A stretch of DNA of 64,000 bases from Chitinophagaceae bacterium DXS (GTDB taxonomy: Bacteria > Bacteroidota > Bacteroidia > Chitinophagales > Chitinophagaceae): positions 165,216-229,215 of the forward strand of contig CP128386.1 of the NCBI GenBank assembly GCA_030345135.1, in the 5' to 3' direction. Position numbers and translations under genes: made by a program. This document shows, one piece after another, positions 1 through 8,413 of this stretch; positions within the stretch are counted from its first letter, which is position 1; every line of letters begins with the position of its first letter. The notes beneath the pieces were generated by a model. The model saw nothing but the letters and a program-made list of their open reading frames with translations. It had not been told where the DNA came from and searched no databases.

Positions 1-701
1 AGTTCCTGCTGATGGAAGATGCTGAAACCAGGAAGTTCTATACGTTAGAAGAATACAAAATAGAAACAGAAACGCTGCAAAAAAACAAAGAAGGGAAGCA
101 GGTTATTCTGTACACTACAAATCCGGTACAGCAGGATGCCTATATCAAAGCATCTGTAGCCAAGGGATACAAAGTGGTTAAAATGGAAACCATTGTGGAT
201 GCAGCCTTTATCAATAACATGGAGCTGAAATGGGAAAACATCCATTTTACGCGCGTGGATGCAGACATTGTTGATAACCTTATTGACAAGCAGGAGGATA
301 CAGACTCTGTTCTTAATAGCGACGAAACAACCCAATTAAAAGAGTTATTTGGCGTGCAGATCCCGGATCTTCATGTAACCGTGGAGGTAAAAGGGCTTAG
401 TCCCGAAACTGCTCCGGTTGTAGCTACCCGTCCTGAACTGATGCGTCGTATGAAAGATATGGCTGCTATGGGCGGAGGAATGAGCGCATTTTATGCAAAC
501 ATGCCGGACGAAGTAACATTAACAGTGAACGGTAATCACCCGATCTACCAGCACTTATTGAAAGAAGAAGACAAGTCAAAAAAGGAAAAGCAGGTTCGAA
601 ACCTGGCTGATCTGGCACTGTTGTCACAGGGTTTGCTGAAAGGGAATGATCTTACCAATTTTATTAGCCGCAGCGTGGAATTGATGCAAAATGGTAATTA
701 A
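1..701 (+). CDS. htpG: Molecular chaperone HtpG (Hsp90), C-terminal part
   Basis: The reading frame is already open at the left edge (first full codon at position 3), so this is the 3' end of a longer gene. About 233 residues are visible against the roughly 600 usual for HtpG. They correspond to the end of the middle domain and the C-terminal dimerisation domain: the start reads KFYTLEEY, and a Met/Gly-rich stretch near residues 140-160 (MKDMAAMGGGM) is typical of Bacteroidota HtpG before the final dimerisation helices (LADLALLSQGLLKG). HtpG is a cytoplasmic ATP-dependent chaperone; the ATP-binding N-domain lies outside the window. The gene ends before a good hairpin terminator shared with the convergent H1-like gene. 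Confidence 0.9.
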   Translation, partial: FLLMEDAETRKFYTLEEYKIETETLQKNKEGKQVILYTTNPVQQDAYIKASVAKGYKVVKMETIVDAAFINNMELKWENIHFTRVDADIVDNLIDKQEDTDSVLNSDETTQLKELFGVQIPDLHVTVEVKGLSPETAPVVATRPELMRRMKDMAAMGGGMSAFYANMPDEVTLTVNGNHPIYQHLLKEEDKSKKEKQVRNLADLALLSQGLLKGNDLTNFISRSVELMQNGN

Positions 702-740
702 GAACTTAGTCGTATAGCGACAGGCTTATTTTAATATAAA

Positions 741-784
741 AGAGTGGTGATGGATATGCCTATATCAATCGCCACTCTCTTTTT
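741..784. terminator. Probable bidirectional terminator between htpG and H1-like gene
   Basis: Inverted repeat AGAGTGGTGAT (741-751) and ATCGCCACTCT (768-778) with one G-U pair, followed by a T tract on the plus strand and an interrupted T tract on the minus strand. It lies between two convergent genes. Confidence 0.75.
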
Positions 785-797
785 GGGTCTCACATAG

Positions 798-1124
798 TCA
801 GGATTTTTTACTGGCAGACTTTCTACGAGCTGCCTTTTTGGGTGCGCTTCTTTTTGCTGCTTTCTTAGGTGCAGCTCTTTTTGCTGCTTTTTTGGGTGCA
901 GCGCGCTTAGCTGTTTTTCTTGGCGCTGCTTTTTTTGCGGTTTTAGAAGCAGCTTTTTTAGGAACTTTCGCTCCTTCTTCTCTTGCTTCAGACAAGCCAA
1001 TTGCTATAGCTTGTTTGGGATTAGTAACTTTTCTACCACTGCGTCCACTTTTCAGTTTCCCTTCTTTCATTTCGTGCATGCTCTTTTCTACCTTTTTCTG
1101 GCTTTTTGCAGAATATTTCGCCAT
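798..1124 (-). CDS. Histone H1-like Lys/Ala-rich DNA-binding protein (DUF6496-like)
   Basis: 108 residues from the ATG at 1124; the frame is open a further 18 codons upstream, but that extension looks unlike protein from this family. The first ~55 residues (MAKYSAKSQKKVEKSMHEMK, then GRSGRKVTNPKQAIAIGLSEAR) match the short DUF6496-type module of small bacterial DNA-associated proteins. The remainder is a tail of near-repeated AAPKKAAKR-type units, rich in Lys, Ala, Pro and Arg and resembling eukaryotic H1 tails and bacterial AlgP/Hc1-type proteins. Nucleoid binding is inferred from composition; no catalytic residues are present. Tail length probably varies by slippage because the repeat is preserved at DNA level. 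Confidence 0.75.
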   Translation of the reverse strand: MAKYSAKSQKKVEKSMHEMKEGKLKSGRSGRKVTNPKQAIAIGLSEAREEGAKVPKKAASKTAKKAAPRKTAKRAAPKKAAKRAAPKKAAKRSAPKKAARRKSASKKS

Positions 1125-1345
1125 CTGGATATTTTTAAGAATGAATAATGGGTTATCACTGATTCTGCCACAAATCATTTGCCATGACTAACGAATATTA
1201 GGAAGTAAGCCTTTTCAAAGAAAAAAATGGTGAAAAATGGCTGCAATCTCTTCAAATAAACCTTTTTGCGTGTACTGCACCTTTGGTTTTGCTGTAAATA
1301 CTGTTGCCGAATCGCTGCAAATGAGGAATGTATGCCACATTGGAA
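1125..1345. other. Intergenic region, no gene seen
   Basis: A spacer upstream of the H1-like gene and downstream of the cupin gene. It holds no convincing ORF or hairpin and is followed by the GTAAGAC-type array at 1346. Confidence 0.5.
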
Positions 1346-1389
1346 GACCGTAAGACAGTAAGATCGTAAGACCGTAAGATCGTAAGAGG
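1346..1389 (+). repeat. Degenerate octamer array, GAYCGTAA word
   Basis: Five consecutive octamers (GACCGTAA, GACAGTAA, GATCGTAA and variants) run from 1346 to 1385 and stop at the edge of the cupin stop codon (1390). The same word in 8-9 bp form recurs near yebC at 10293-10521. Confidence 0.9.
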
Positions 1390-1785
1390 TTACTCTTTGC
1401 CGTTGATGGTTAACAAGAGAAAGCTGTCTTCCGTTGCTTTTATATGATGGCTTACCTGCCGCTCAATGGCCAGCATCTGGCGCTGTGAGATGCTTTCTGT
1501 AGTTCCGTTTACTACAACTTCCACACTTCCTTCCAGCACCTGCAAGGTTAGGATGCCATTCACAACATTGTCATTGATTTCTGCGTTAGCATGCATTGCA
1601 ACCACCACCACCGTCACACCTTCAGTTTTAAAGACGGTTATGGCATTGCGGTCATTTTTTTGCCAGGCTTCCTCAGATTTTAGCTGCTTAATATAAGATT
1701 GCAGGTTGATAAAAACATGCGGAGCTGCTATTAGCCTATCGCCCTGTGGCCGGTTGTTTGTCGCTTCGTTCATTTTTACATCCAT
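1390..1785 (-). CDS. Cupin-domain protein
   Basis: 131 residues from the ATG at 1785 (a GTG three codons upstream is an alternative start). The middle part reads as a small cupin barrel: VTVVVVAMHANAEIND is the first strand pair, VLEGSVEVVVNG the glycine turn typical of cupin motif 1-2, and RQVSHHIKATEDSFLLLTI the closing strands. The metal-binding His/Glu set is incomplete, since the usual HxH is not obvious, so it may bind a ligand without being an enzyme. No signal peptide is seen. The specific role is unknown. The upstream DNA carries three palindromes that could be operators. Confidence 0.6.
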   Translation of the reverse strand: MDVKMNEATNNRPQGDRLIAAPHVFINLQSYIKQLKSEEAWQKNDRNAITVFKTEGVTVVVVAMHANAEINDNVVNGILTLQVLEGSVEVVVNGTTESISQRQMLAIERQVSHHIKATEDSFLLLTINGKE

Positions 1786-1852
1786 CTCTTGCACTTTTTA
1801 TTTTAATAATGCAAGAAGCATGCAAATTGTTCGCCTTAAGTGGCCGTAATTA

Positions 1853-1870
1853 TATTAATCAGGATTAATA
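1853..1870. promoter_or_regulatory. Palindrome TATTAATC-AG-GATTAATA
   Basis: A perfect 8-bp inverted repeat with a 2-bp spacer, 68 bp upstream of the cupin start. With the palindromes TTGCATGCAA (1885-1894) and GTTACA-TG-TGTAAC (1955-1968) it forms a cluster of operator-like sites. No regulator is assigned. Confidence 0.4.
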
Positions 1871-2044
1871 ATATGGTAAATCGGTTGCATGCAATAAAAC
1901 GTTTATTTAGCAACTTTTCGACAAAGTAGTTAAGCTTTAAATAATTGGAAAAATGTTACATGTGTAACAAAACAACAACCCGGGTGTACCTATTCTGCAA
2001 ACCCATCCTCCACTACATACCACCTATGGCCGGCCCAACATTTT

Positions 2045-2096
2045 CACATTTGCATATTCGCACATTCTCGCATTCCATTTTCAATTCTCAATTAAA
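2045..2096 (-). repeat. Degenerate 7-8 bp array, CATTTTC/AATTCTC word
   Basis: Tandem words GCATATTC, GCACATTC, TCGCATTC, then heptamers CATTTTC, AATTCTC, AATTAAA. The array runs over the purU stop codon (2088-2090). The same words recur in the opposite orientation behind ispH (9641) and in the same orientation at 31757. Confidence 0.85.
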
Positions 2097-2927
2097 TATG
2101 ATCGTCTTATTCCGCACCACAAACACCCTGTCTTCCAACACAAGTTTGAGCGCATCAGCAAGAACGGATTTTTCAATTTCATGACCAGCTTCAATCATTC
2201 CTTTTACATCGTATTCATGGTCAACCGGAATTATTTTTTGGGTGATGATTGGTCCTTCATCAAGATCGTTGTTTACTATATGAGCAGTAGCGCCAATTAG
2301 TTTTACACCGCGCTCATAAGCTTTTCGGTAAGGATTTGCGCCGATAAATGCGGGCAGGAACGAATGGTGTATGTTAATGATGCGTTCTTCATACTGTGCG
2401 ACAAATGAAGGCGACAGAATCCGCATGAACTTGGCCAGCACCACGTAATCCGGAGCGTACTGATCTATGAGTGATGACAGCTTTGTTTCAAAATCGTTTC
2501 GTTCAATATGCTCGTGACTGAGGAAATGGAACGGGATGCCGAATTTCTCTGTGAAGGCTTCTAGAATATCGTGATTGCCGATAACAGCCTTGATGTTGGC
2601 ATGCAATTCATTAAAGTAATAGCGTATGAGGAGGTCGCTTAAACAATGATGTTCTTTTGTAACAAGTATAACAATGTCTTTTTTTCTTTTAGGGTTGATG
2701 GAGATGCGTGTTCCTGCGGGTAAAGCGTCTTCCAGTTGTGTATGCAGTGTTTCTGTATTAAGCTCACCGGAGAGTTCAAACCTGGCAAAAAAAGTATTGG
2801 TTTCCGGTTCAACAAATTCCTTCATCAAAAGAATGTTGTGGTTATTCCTGAAAAGAACACCCGTGATAGCTGCAATCAGTCCTTTCTGGTCGGCGCATTT
2901 GATAAGGACCACGTGATTTTTTTCCAT
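2088..2927 (-). CDS. purU: Formyltetrahydrofolate deformylase
   Basis: 279 residues starting at MEKNHVVLIKCADQKG (ATG at 2927); an upstream extension of 24 codons lacks family similarity. Residues 1-85 form an ACT domain (CADQKGLIAAITGVLFR). Residues 90-279 form the formyl-transferase fold with NIHHSFLPAFIGANPY, which carries the catalytic Asn/His region, and GATAHIVNNDLDEGPII, which carries the second His and the Asp. PurU hydrolyses 10-formyl-THF to formate plus THF, balancing one-carbon pools and supplying formate for PurT-type purine synthesis. It stands alone here, and its stop codon lies inside a short-repeat array. Confidence 0.93.
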   Translation of the reverse strand: MEKNHVVLIKCADQKGLIAAITGVLFRNNHNILLMKEFVEPETNTFFARFELSGELNTETLHTQLEDALPAGTRISINPKRKKDIVILVTKEHHCLSDLLIRYYFNELHANIKAVIGNHDILEAFTEKFGIPFHFLSHEHIERNDFETKLSSLIDQYAPDYVVLAKFMRILSPSFVAQYEERIINIHHSFLPAFIGANPYRKAYERGVKLIGATAHIVNNDLDEGPIITQKIIPVDHEYDVKGMIEAGHEIEKSVLADALKLVLEDRVFVVRNKTIIFN

Positions 2928-3337
2928 GACTAAATATAGTGATTCGGAAAGTACCAGGTGTGGCTGCCGTGAATTTTCAGCATTCGATGCAATGAGCAAA
3001 GGTCAAAAATCCATTTATCGATAGTCAGTGTTGCGAATCCATCTTTCATTTATCTTTATGGCCTTAATAAATGCGGTGCTGTTGCTTTTTCGGCTACTGA
3101 TTGTTAGCAACAACCACATTCCAATAACCAATATCCTAATTGTATGAAACCTATACAATCAACACTAACGCGGTTTGATTTTTCCGTCGTAGTGCATCTG
3201 CGCAATTCAGCCATTCTTTCGAATGAGTACAGTTTTCGCGACCCAATTCTTTTTGAATAGATCCCGGATAGTTTGATGGATTTATTTTAAAAACTGCTTC
3301 ACGAACTGCAGGCCCTGCAGTGTGTACACTATCTATT
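2928..3337. other. Intergenic region between purU and the giant surface protein
   Basis: 410 bp between divergent genes. It contains a TATCTTTA element near 3051 that resembles a weak Bacteroidota -7 box and a perfect inverted repeat, ACTGCAGG-C-CCTGCAGT, at 3305-3321, just before the start at 3338. No ORF or RNA gene is convincing. Confidence 0.4.
3305..3321. promoter_or_regulatory. 17-bp perfect palindrome before the surface-protein start
   Basis: ACTGCAGG-C-CCTGCAGT sits 16 bp upstream of the ATG at 3338. It could be an operator or a 5'-UTR hairpin that masks the start region. Confidence 0.4.
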
Positions 3338-6300
3338 ATGAAAAACACCATCCTTGCTAAGTCTGGCCGGTTACGCCAGGTGCTCATCATATTTTTTGTA
3401 CTGTTGTTATCCAATCAGGTTTATACGCAGCTTCCAATAATTTTCGGCATCGGCGTGGGGTACAATGAGCCGGCGGCAGAGGCGGATAAAGAAGTTCCTG
3501 CAAACACAGCTGGCGTGCGGGAACAAAATTCCGCTGCACAATCGCCGTTATCAGGCCTGGCGGCTACAGACTGCAGTGATCCGGGAGTTGTTTTTCCGTT
3601 TGCATCTCCCGCAACAGTTTCGCCAAAATTTGTTTGTCCGTCGTCAGGTATGGTTAACCTGAACATTACGGCTGTTATGCCAAATGTGACAGGTCTTACT
3701 TACCAATGGGAATCGTCGGCGGATGGGGCTACGGGCTGGTCAAATATTAGCTCACCCTTGTCGAATCCCGCATTAGTATATACCAGTGTAACTGCTGATG
3801 GCTATTTTCGTTGTAAAGTGTATTGCACGGCATCTCCGTCGCCAGTATGGATATCAGGTGTTTCAGCTCATGTGAAAATGATCCAGGCGGCAGAATTTAG
3901 CTTACCGGCTTATATATGTTCTGGCTCGCCGATGCCAACATTGCCTTCGACTTCAGACAACGGAATTACCGGAACGTGGAATCCGTCAACGGTTAGCAAT
4001 ACTTCTTCGGGCACTTATACTTTTACGCCGGATGCGGGGCAGTGTGTGACTGCGCCGGTTACTGTATCCATAATGGTGACAAATGGGGGCATGTACGGAC
4101 AGATTCCTTTACTGGCGAGTGATTTTAATGCTGATATTATTGCTGATGGAATCGGGCCGGCATCAGGGTCCACATCTGTAGCCGCGGACTTTTCTGATTT
4201 TGCGCTGGTGAGTCCTTCATTTGCGCCAGGAGGCAGTACTTGTGTTGACGCCAGTACGGGAGCATTGCCTGATGAGAATATTAGGCAAATAACATCCACA
4301 AATACAACAACCAATACAGGCATTACTTACACACTTCAGCCATATAATCAGAACAATGATATTTTCCTGGGATGGGGACAAAGCAAGACGTTGACTTTGC
4401 AAAATCCGTTCGAAGCATCTAAGCTATATTTTGTCGGAATGAGTGGAAATGGCCCAGTGGCATTTTCTGCAACCTTTACCTTTACGGATAACACTACGGC
4501 AGCTGTTAGCCTGAACATGCCCGATTGGTGTCTGCCTGATCCTATCAACGAAGCTCCCTTTGAACTTACCAGTAAACTGTACCGGATACCGAGAAGTTAT
4601 GCTACTTGTAATGGAGAGATGTTTCCGTACTTGTTCGAAATGCCAATAAACATGCCTGCTTCAGGTCAGGGCAAACTAATCAAAAGTATTGGTATCAGCT
4701 CAAGTTCTTTTGGTATTTTGAACCTCATGGCCATTGGCGCCAAACTGGAGCCTCAAACACCTGTGTTTGATCCGGTAAATGATTTTTGTTATGGCTCAAC
4801 GGCACCTGTATTACCAGCTGTTTCTAACAATGGGATCGGTGGTACGTGGAGCCCTGCGACAGTCGACAATACCGCTTCCGGGATGTATACCTTTACTCCG
4901 TGGTGTGGTGGTCCGGGAACTACACTTAATGTAACAGTTAATCCTTTAAAAACAAAGACTGAGGATATTACCATCTGTGCCAACGCGCTGCCTTATACCT
5001 GGAATGGAATAACCGTAGCAGCCGGAGGCAACGGTGTGGCTACTTATACGACTCAATCTTTATTGACGGGATGCGATAGTACGACTACTTTGAATCTGAC
5101 AGTTAACCCATTGATCACAGCAACCGATAATGTAACCATATGCGCTGATTTGTTGCCTTACAGCTGGAACGGTATAACGGTGACTACAGGGGGCAACAAT
5201 GTGGCGACCTATACAACGCCGTCTCTTGTAACTGGTTGCGATAGTGCTACCATATTGAACCTTACCGTAAATCCGTTAATAGCAGCCGTAGAGGATTTGA
5301 CCATCTGCGCCGATCAGTTGCCGTATGTTTGGAACGGGATTACCGTAACCAATGCAGGTAATGGAGTGGCCACTTATGTAACTCAATCGCAAGTGACAAA
5401 TTGTGACAGTACAACTACTTTAAACCTCACGGTTAATGCACTGAAAAGCGCAGTAGAAGATCTCACTATTTGTGCTGATCAATTGCCATACCTGTGGAAC
5501 GGCATAACGTTGACGGCGGGGGGAAATAGCGTTGCCACTTACACGACGCCCTCCTTAATAACAAACTGCGACAGTACAACTACTTTAAACCTTACGGTCA
5601 ATCCGTTGAGAAGCACAATAGACGACATAACCATCTGCGCCGATCAATTGCCATATGTATGGAACGGCTTAACAATAACCGCCGGAGGAAATAATATTGC
5701 TACTTATGTAACCCCGTCTTTAGTAACGGGCTGTGATAGCACAACCACTTTAAATCTTACGGTTAATCCGTTGAAAACATCAACGCAGGACATAACGATC
5801 TGTGCTGATCAGCTTCCTTATCCGTGGAACGGAATTAGTGTGATGTCCGGAGGTAACAATGCAGCAACTTATACTACACCATCTTTGGTAGCGGGTTGCG
5901 ATAGTACCATCACTTTAAATCTTACGGTTAATCCATTGAAGAATGCAACGCAGAGCATCACCATCTGTGCGGATCAGTTGCCTTATTTGTGGAATGGCAT
6001 AACGGTAACCACAGGTGGCAGCGCAGCCGCAACTTATACAACACCATCTATGGTTACAGGCTGTGATAGCACAACTACTTTAAGTCTTACGGTAAATCCG
6101 CTGAAAACAGCAACACAGGTCATTACTATCTGTGCCGATCAATTGCCATTCGTATGGAACGGTATAACAGTTAATGCCGGAGGTAGTAATGCTGCAGCTT
6201 ATACAACACCATCTTTGATCACTGGCTGCGATAGTACAACTACCCTGGACCTTACAGTAAGTCCATTAAAAACAGCGACACAGGATATCACTATTTGTGC

Positions 6301-8173
6301 TAACCAACTGCCATTCATATGGAACGGCATAACTGTAAATGCCGGAGGTGTTAATGCGGCAACTTATACAACTCCTTCTCTGTTGACGGGCTGCGACAGT
6401 ACAACGACCTTGTATCTCACTGTAAATCCGCTGAGGGCAGCAACGCAGGATATAACCATCTGCGCCGATCAATTGCCGTATGTATGGAATGGTATAACCG
6501 TTACAGCCGGAGGTAATAATGCGGCCACTTATACAACACCTTCTCTGCTTACGGGCTGTGATAGCACAACAACGTTGAATCTTACAGTAAACACTCTTCC
6601 ATCAATAACTATACAGCCGCAGCCAGACAATATTGTAATCGGTGATAACACAAACTTTAATGTATCGGCAACAGGTACCGGACTCGCTTATCAATGGGAA
6701 GTGAATACCGGTGCTGGCTTTGCTGCCATTACAGATAATGGTACTTATAGCAATTCGACAACTGCTGCATTGCAGATCACAAATGCAAGTCTCAATATGG
6801 ATGGCTACATCTATCGTTGTGTGATAACCGGCGTTTGTGCTACAACAACCAGCAACAATGCAGTGTTAACAGTGGGTAAGAAAAGCCAATCAATATCGCT
6901 GAATGCACAAACCCCGGGAGGAATAATTATGGCTACATATGGTGATGCTACGGTGGATGTGAGCGGTGCCTCTTCGTCAAACCTGTCAATTTCTTATTCC
7001 AGCAGTGACACGAATGTCGTCCGTGTGAACAATTCTGGCATGCTGACAATTAAAGGGGCAGGTACAGCGATAATTTCTATTGCTCAACCTGGAGATGCAA
7101 TTTACCTCGCGGCGCCATCAGTTGCTATCGCCGTGCAAATAAACAAGAAAGACCTTGCCGTTATAGCCAATGATACCTCGAGGCCATATGGAGAAAACAA
7201 TCCGGCCCTGGCTATTAACTATAGTGGATTTGTAAATGGCGAGGATGAATCTGCAATTCTAGCTCCAACTGCGGCGACCAGCGCTATATCCTCCAGTATG
7301 CCCGGCGATTACCAGATTTCAGTAAGTGGCGGCTCGGCGGCCAACTATAACCTCATCTACCAGGATGGAACATTGACTGTAACCGGTGCTGTAATTTCTG
7401 TGGATGTACAGCCTCAACCCAAAGCTGTATGTGTGAACAATAACGCCGGCTTTTCAACGCTTGCCACCATGACCGGCAAGTGGGGTTCAATAGCATATCA
7501 ATGGCAACAAAGCAGCGATGGTGCTGAGTGGTATGATATTCCTGGCGCTACAAACAATACTTTCGATACAACAGGAGTATATACGATGTATATCCGCTGC
7601 ATGATCTCGGCGCCGGGGACAACGGTATACACGCAAACGGTGAAGCTGAAAGTTAATGCGCTACCCAATATCAGTATTACTAAATCAAACGATCTTGATT
7701 GCAGTAATGGTAGTGCGCAATTACAGGTATCGGGCGCTTACAAATACAGCTGGTCACCCGTAACTGGCTTGGATCATGTAAACACTGCCAATCCTATAGC
7801 CAGACCAACGACGCCCACAAAATATGTGGTAACAGGCACTGATATGAACGGTTGCGTAAGCAGTGATAGCATTATGGTTGATATTTTGACGGTAAGAAAA
7901 GGAGAGAACCTGATGCCAAATGCATTCACGCCAAATGGAGATGGTTTGAACGATTGTTTTGGAATCCGTTATTGGGGAGTTGTTTCAAAGTTTGATTTTA
8001 GTGTGTTTGACCGTTTAGGTAACCTGGTCTTCCATACCAATAATCCCAATGATTGTTGGGATGGCCGCTACAAGGGACAGCTGCTGGCCGGCGGCACATA
8101 TGTTTACTTCATCCGCGCCGAAAATAATTGTGGACCAATTGAGCGGAAGGGAACCGTGGTGTTATTGCGATAG
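3338..8173 (+). CDS. Giant T9SS-exported repeat protein with CHU_C C-terminus
   Basis: 1,611 residues from the ATG at 3338, which gives a clean signal peptide (hydrophobic VLIIFFVLLLS, ending near VYTQ). Immunoglobulin-like stretches with YQWESSADG-type strands occur near residues 100-180, 1110-1180 and 1385-1450. Ten tandem copies of a 55-residue repeat (ITICADQLPYVWNGIT and GCDSTTTLNLTVNPL) fill about residues 540-1090, each with two Cys that could form a disulphide. An MBG-like domain follows (PYGENNPALAINYSGF, near 1280). The last ~90 residues are a gliding-motility C-terminal domain (NAFTPNGDGLNDCF), the type-B sorting signal of type IX secretion. It is probably a cell-surface or released adhesin; the ligand is unknown. 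Confidence 0.88.
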   Translation: MKNTILAKSGRLRQVLIIFFVLLLSNQVYTQLPIIFGIGVGYNEPAAEADKEVPANTAGVREQNSAAQSPLSGLAATDCSDPGVVFPFASPATVSPKFVCPSSGMVNLNITAVMPNVTGLTYQWESSADGATGWSNISSPLSNPALVYTSVTADGYFRCKVYCTASPSPVWISGVSAHVKMIQAAEFSLPAYICSGSPMPTLPSTSDNGITGTWNPSTVSNTSSGTYTFTPDAGQCVTAPVTVSIMVTNGGMYGQIPLLASDFNADIIADGIGPASGSTSVAADFSDFALVSPSFAPGGSTCVDASTGALPDENIRQITSTNTTTNTGITYTLQPYNQNNDIFLGWGQSKTLTLQNPFEASKLYFVGMSGNGPVAFSATFTFTDNTTAAVSLNMPDWCLPDPINEAPFELTSKLYRIPRSYATCNGEMFPYLFEMPINMPASGQGKLIKSIGISSSSFGILNLMAIGAKLEPQTPVFDPVNDFCYGSTAPVLPAVSNNGIGGTWSPATVDNTASGMYTFTPWCGGPGTTLNVTVNPLKTKTEDITICANALPYTWNGITVAAGGNGVATYTTQSLLTGCDSTTTLNLTVNPLITATDNVTICADLLPYSWNGITVTTGGNNVATYTTPSLVTGCDSATILNLTVNPLIAAVEDLTICADQLPYVWNGITVTNAGNGVATYVTQSQVTNCDSTTTLNLTVNALKSAVEDLTICADQLPYLWNGITLTAGGNSVATYTTPSLITNCDSTTTLNLTVNPLRSTIDDITICADQLPYVWNGLTITAGGNNIATYVTPSLVTGCDSTTTLNLTVNPLKTSTQDITICADQLPYPWNGISVMSGGNNAATYTTPSLVAGCDSTITLNLTVNPLKNATQSITICADQLPYLWNGITVTTGGSAAATYTTPSMVTGCDSTTTLSLTVNPLKTATQVITICADQLPFVWNGITVNAGGSNAAAYTTPSLITGCDSTTTLDLTVSPLKTATQDITICANQLPFIWNGITVNAGGVNAATYTTPSLLTGCDSTTTLYLTVNPLRAATQDITICADQLPYVWNGITVTAGGNNAATYTTPSLLTGCDSTTTLNLTVNTLPSITIQPQPDNIVIGDNTNFNVSATGTGLAYQWEVNTGAGFAAITDNGTYSNSTTAALQITNASLNMDGYIYRCVITGVCATTTSNNAVLTVGKKSQSISLNAQTPGGIIMATYGDATVDVSGASSSNLSISYSSSDTNVVRVNNSGMLTIKGAGTAIISIAQPGDAIYLAAPSVAIAVQINKKDLAVIANDTSRPYGENNPALAINYSGFVNGEDESAILAPTAATSAISSSMPGDYQISVSGGSAANYNLIYQDGTLTVTGAVISVDVQPQPKAVCVNNNAGFSTLATMTGKWGSIAYQWQQSSDGAEWYDIPGATNNTFDTTGVYTMYIRCMISAPGTTVYTQTVKLKVNALPNISITKSNDLDCSNGSAQLQVSGAYKYSWSPVTGLDHVNTANPIARPTTPTKYVVTGTDMNGCVSSDSIMVDILTVRKGENLMPNAFTPNGDGLNDCFGIRYWGVVSKFDFSVFDRLGNLVFHTNNPNDCWDGRYKGQLLAGGTYVYFIRAENNCGPIERKGTVVLLR
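4955..6604 (+). repeat. Ten tandem 165-bp coding repeats
   Basis: Ten 55-codon units in register inside the surface protein; the TICA codons recur every 165 bp (for example 4970 and 5135). Protein is more conserved than DNA, because synonymous positions vary widely. This indicates old duplications kept under selection rather than recent expansion. Confidence 0.93.
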
Positions 8174-8260
8174 GACTCCATGTAGCCATAAAAAGAATAT
8201 CACTATATATAGCTCTGCGTCTACTTTGCTCTTTTCTCTGTGCAAATAAAAAATACAATT

Positions 8261-8301
8261 ACACAGAGCCGCACGGAGGAGACACGGAGCAACACAGAGG
8301 C
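8261..8301 (+). repeat. Degenerate ~11-bp array, ACACAGAG/ACACGGAG word
   Basis: Words ACACAGAG, GCACGGAG, ACACGGAG and ACACAGAG recur at about 10-12 bp. Related sequence lies in inverse orientation downstream of ispH (9773-9816) and at 19921, and in the same orientation at 31701. Confidence 0.7.
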
Positions 8302-8346
8302 TTAGGTTCAGGCCTTCAAAGCGAATTTCGATCTGGCAAGGGCTGG

Positions 8347-8388
8347 TAGCTAATAGCTGAAAGCTGACAGCTCTTAGCTATTAGCTGC
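8347..8388 (+). repeat. Heptamer array, TAGCTNN word (6 units)
   Basis: Six heptamers in strict phase: TAGCTAA, TAGCTGA, AAGCTGA, CAGCTCT, TAGCTAT, TAGCTGC. The array ends 12 bp before the ispH -7 promoter element. The same word occurs at 25348 and 40105. Confidence 0.92.
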
Positions 8389-8399
8389 ACGCTTCTTCG

Positions 8400-8407
8400 T
8401 ACCTTTG
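8400..8407 (+). promoter_or_regulatory. -7 promoter element of ispH (TACCTTTG)
   Basis: A perfect match to the Bacteroidota TAnnTTTG -7 box, only 6 bp before the ispH ATG at 8414. If used, the transcript would have a leader of about 2-3 nt or none. No clear TTG -33 box is seen, because that region is the heptamer array. Confidence 0.55.
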
Positions 8408-8413
8408 CGTACC

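Noticed and set aside
731-1191. Alternative long ORFs in other frames across the H1-like gene
   Set aside because: The Lys/Ala repeat keeps all frames open. Only the minus frame from 1124 has a recognisable N-terminal module and a plausible start.
3151-3414. Minus-strand 87-codon ORF upstream of the surface protein
   Set aside because: It overlaps the signal-peptide region of the surface protein and has no recognisable features.
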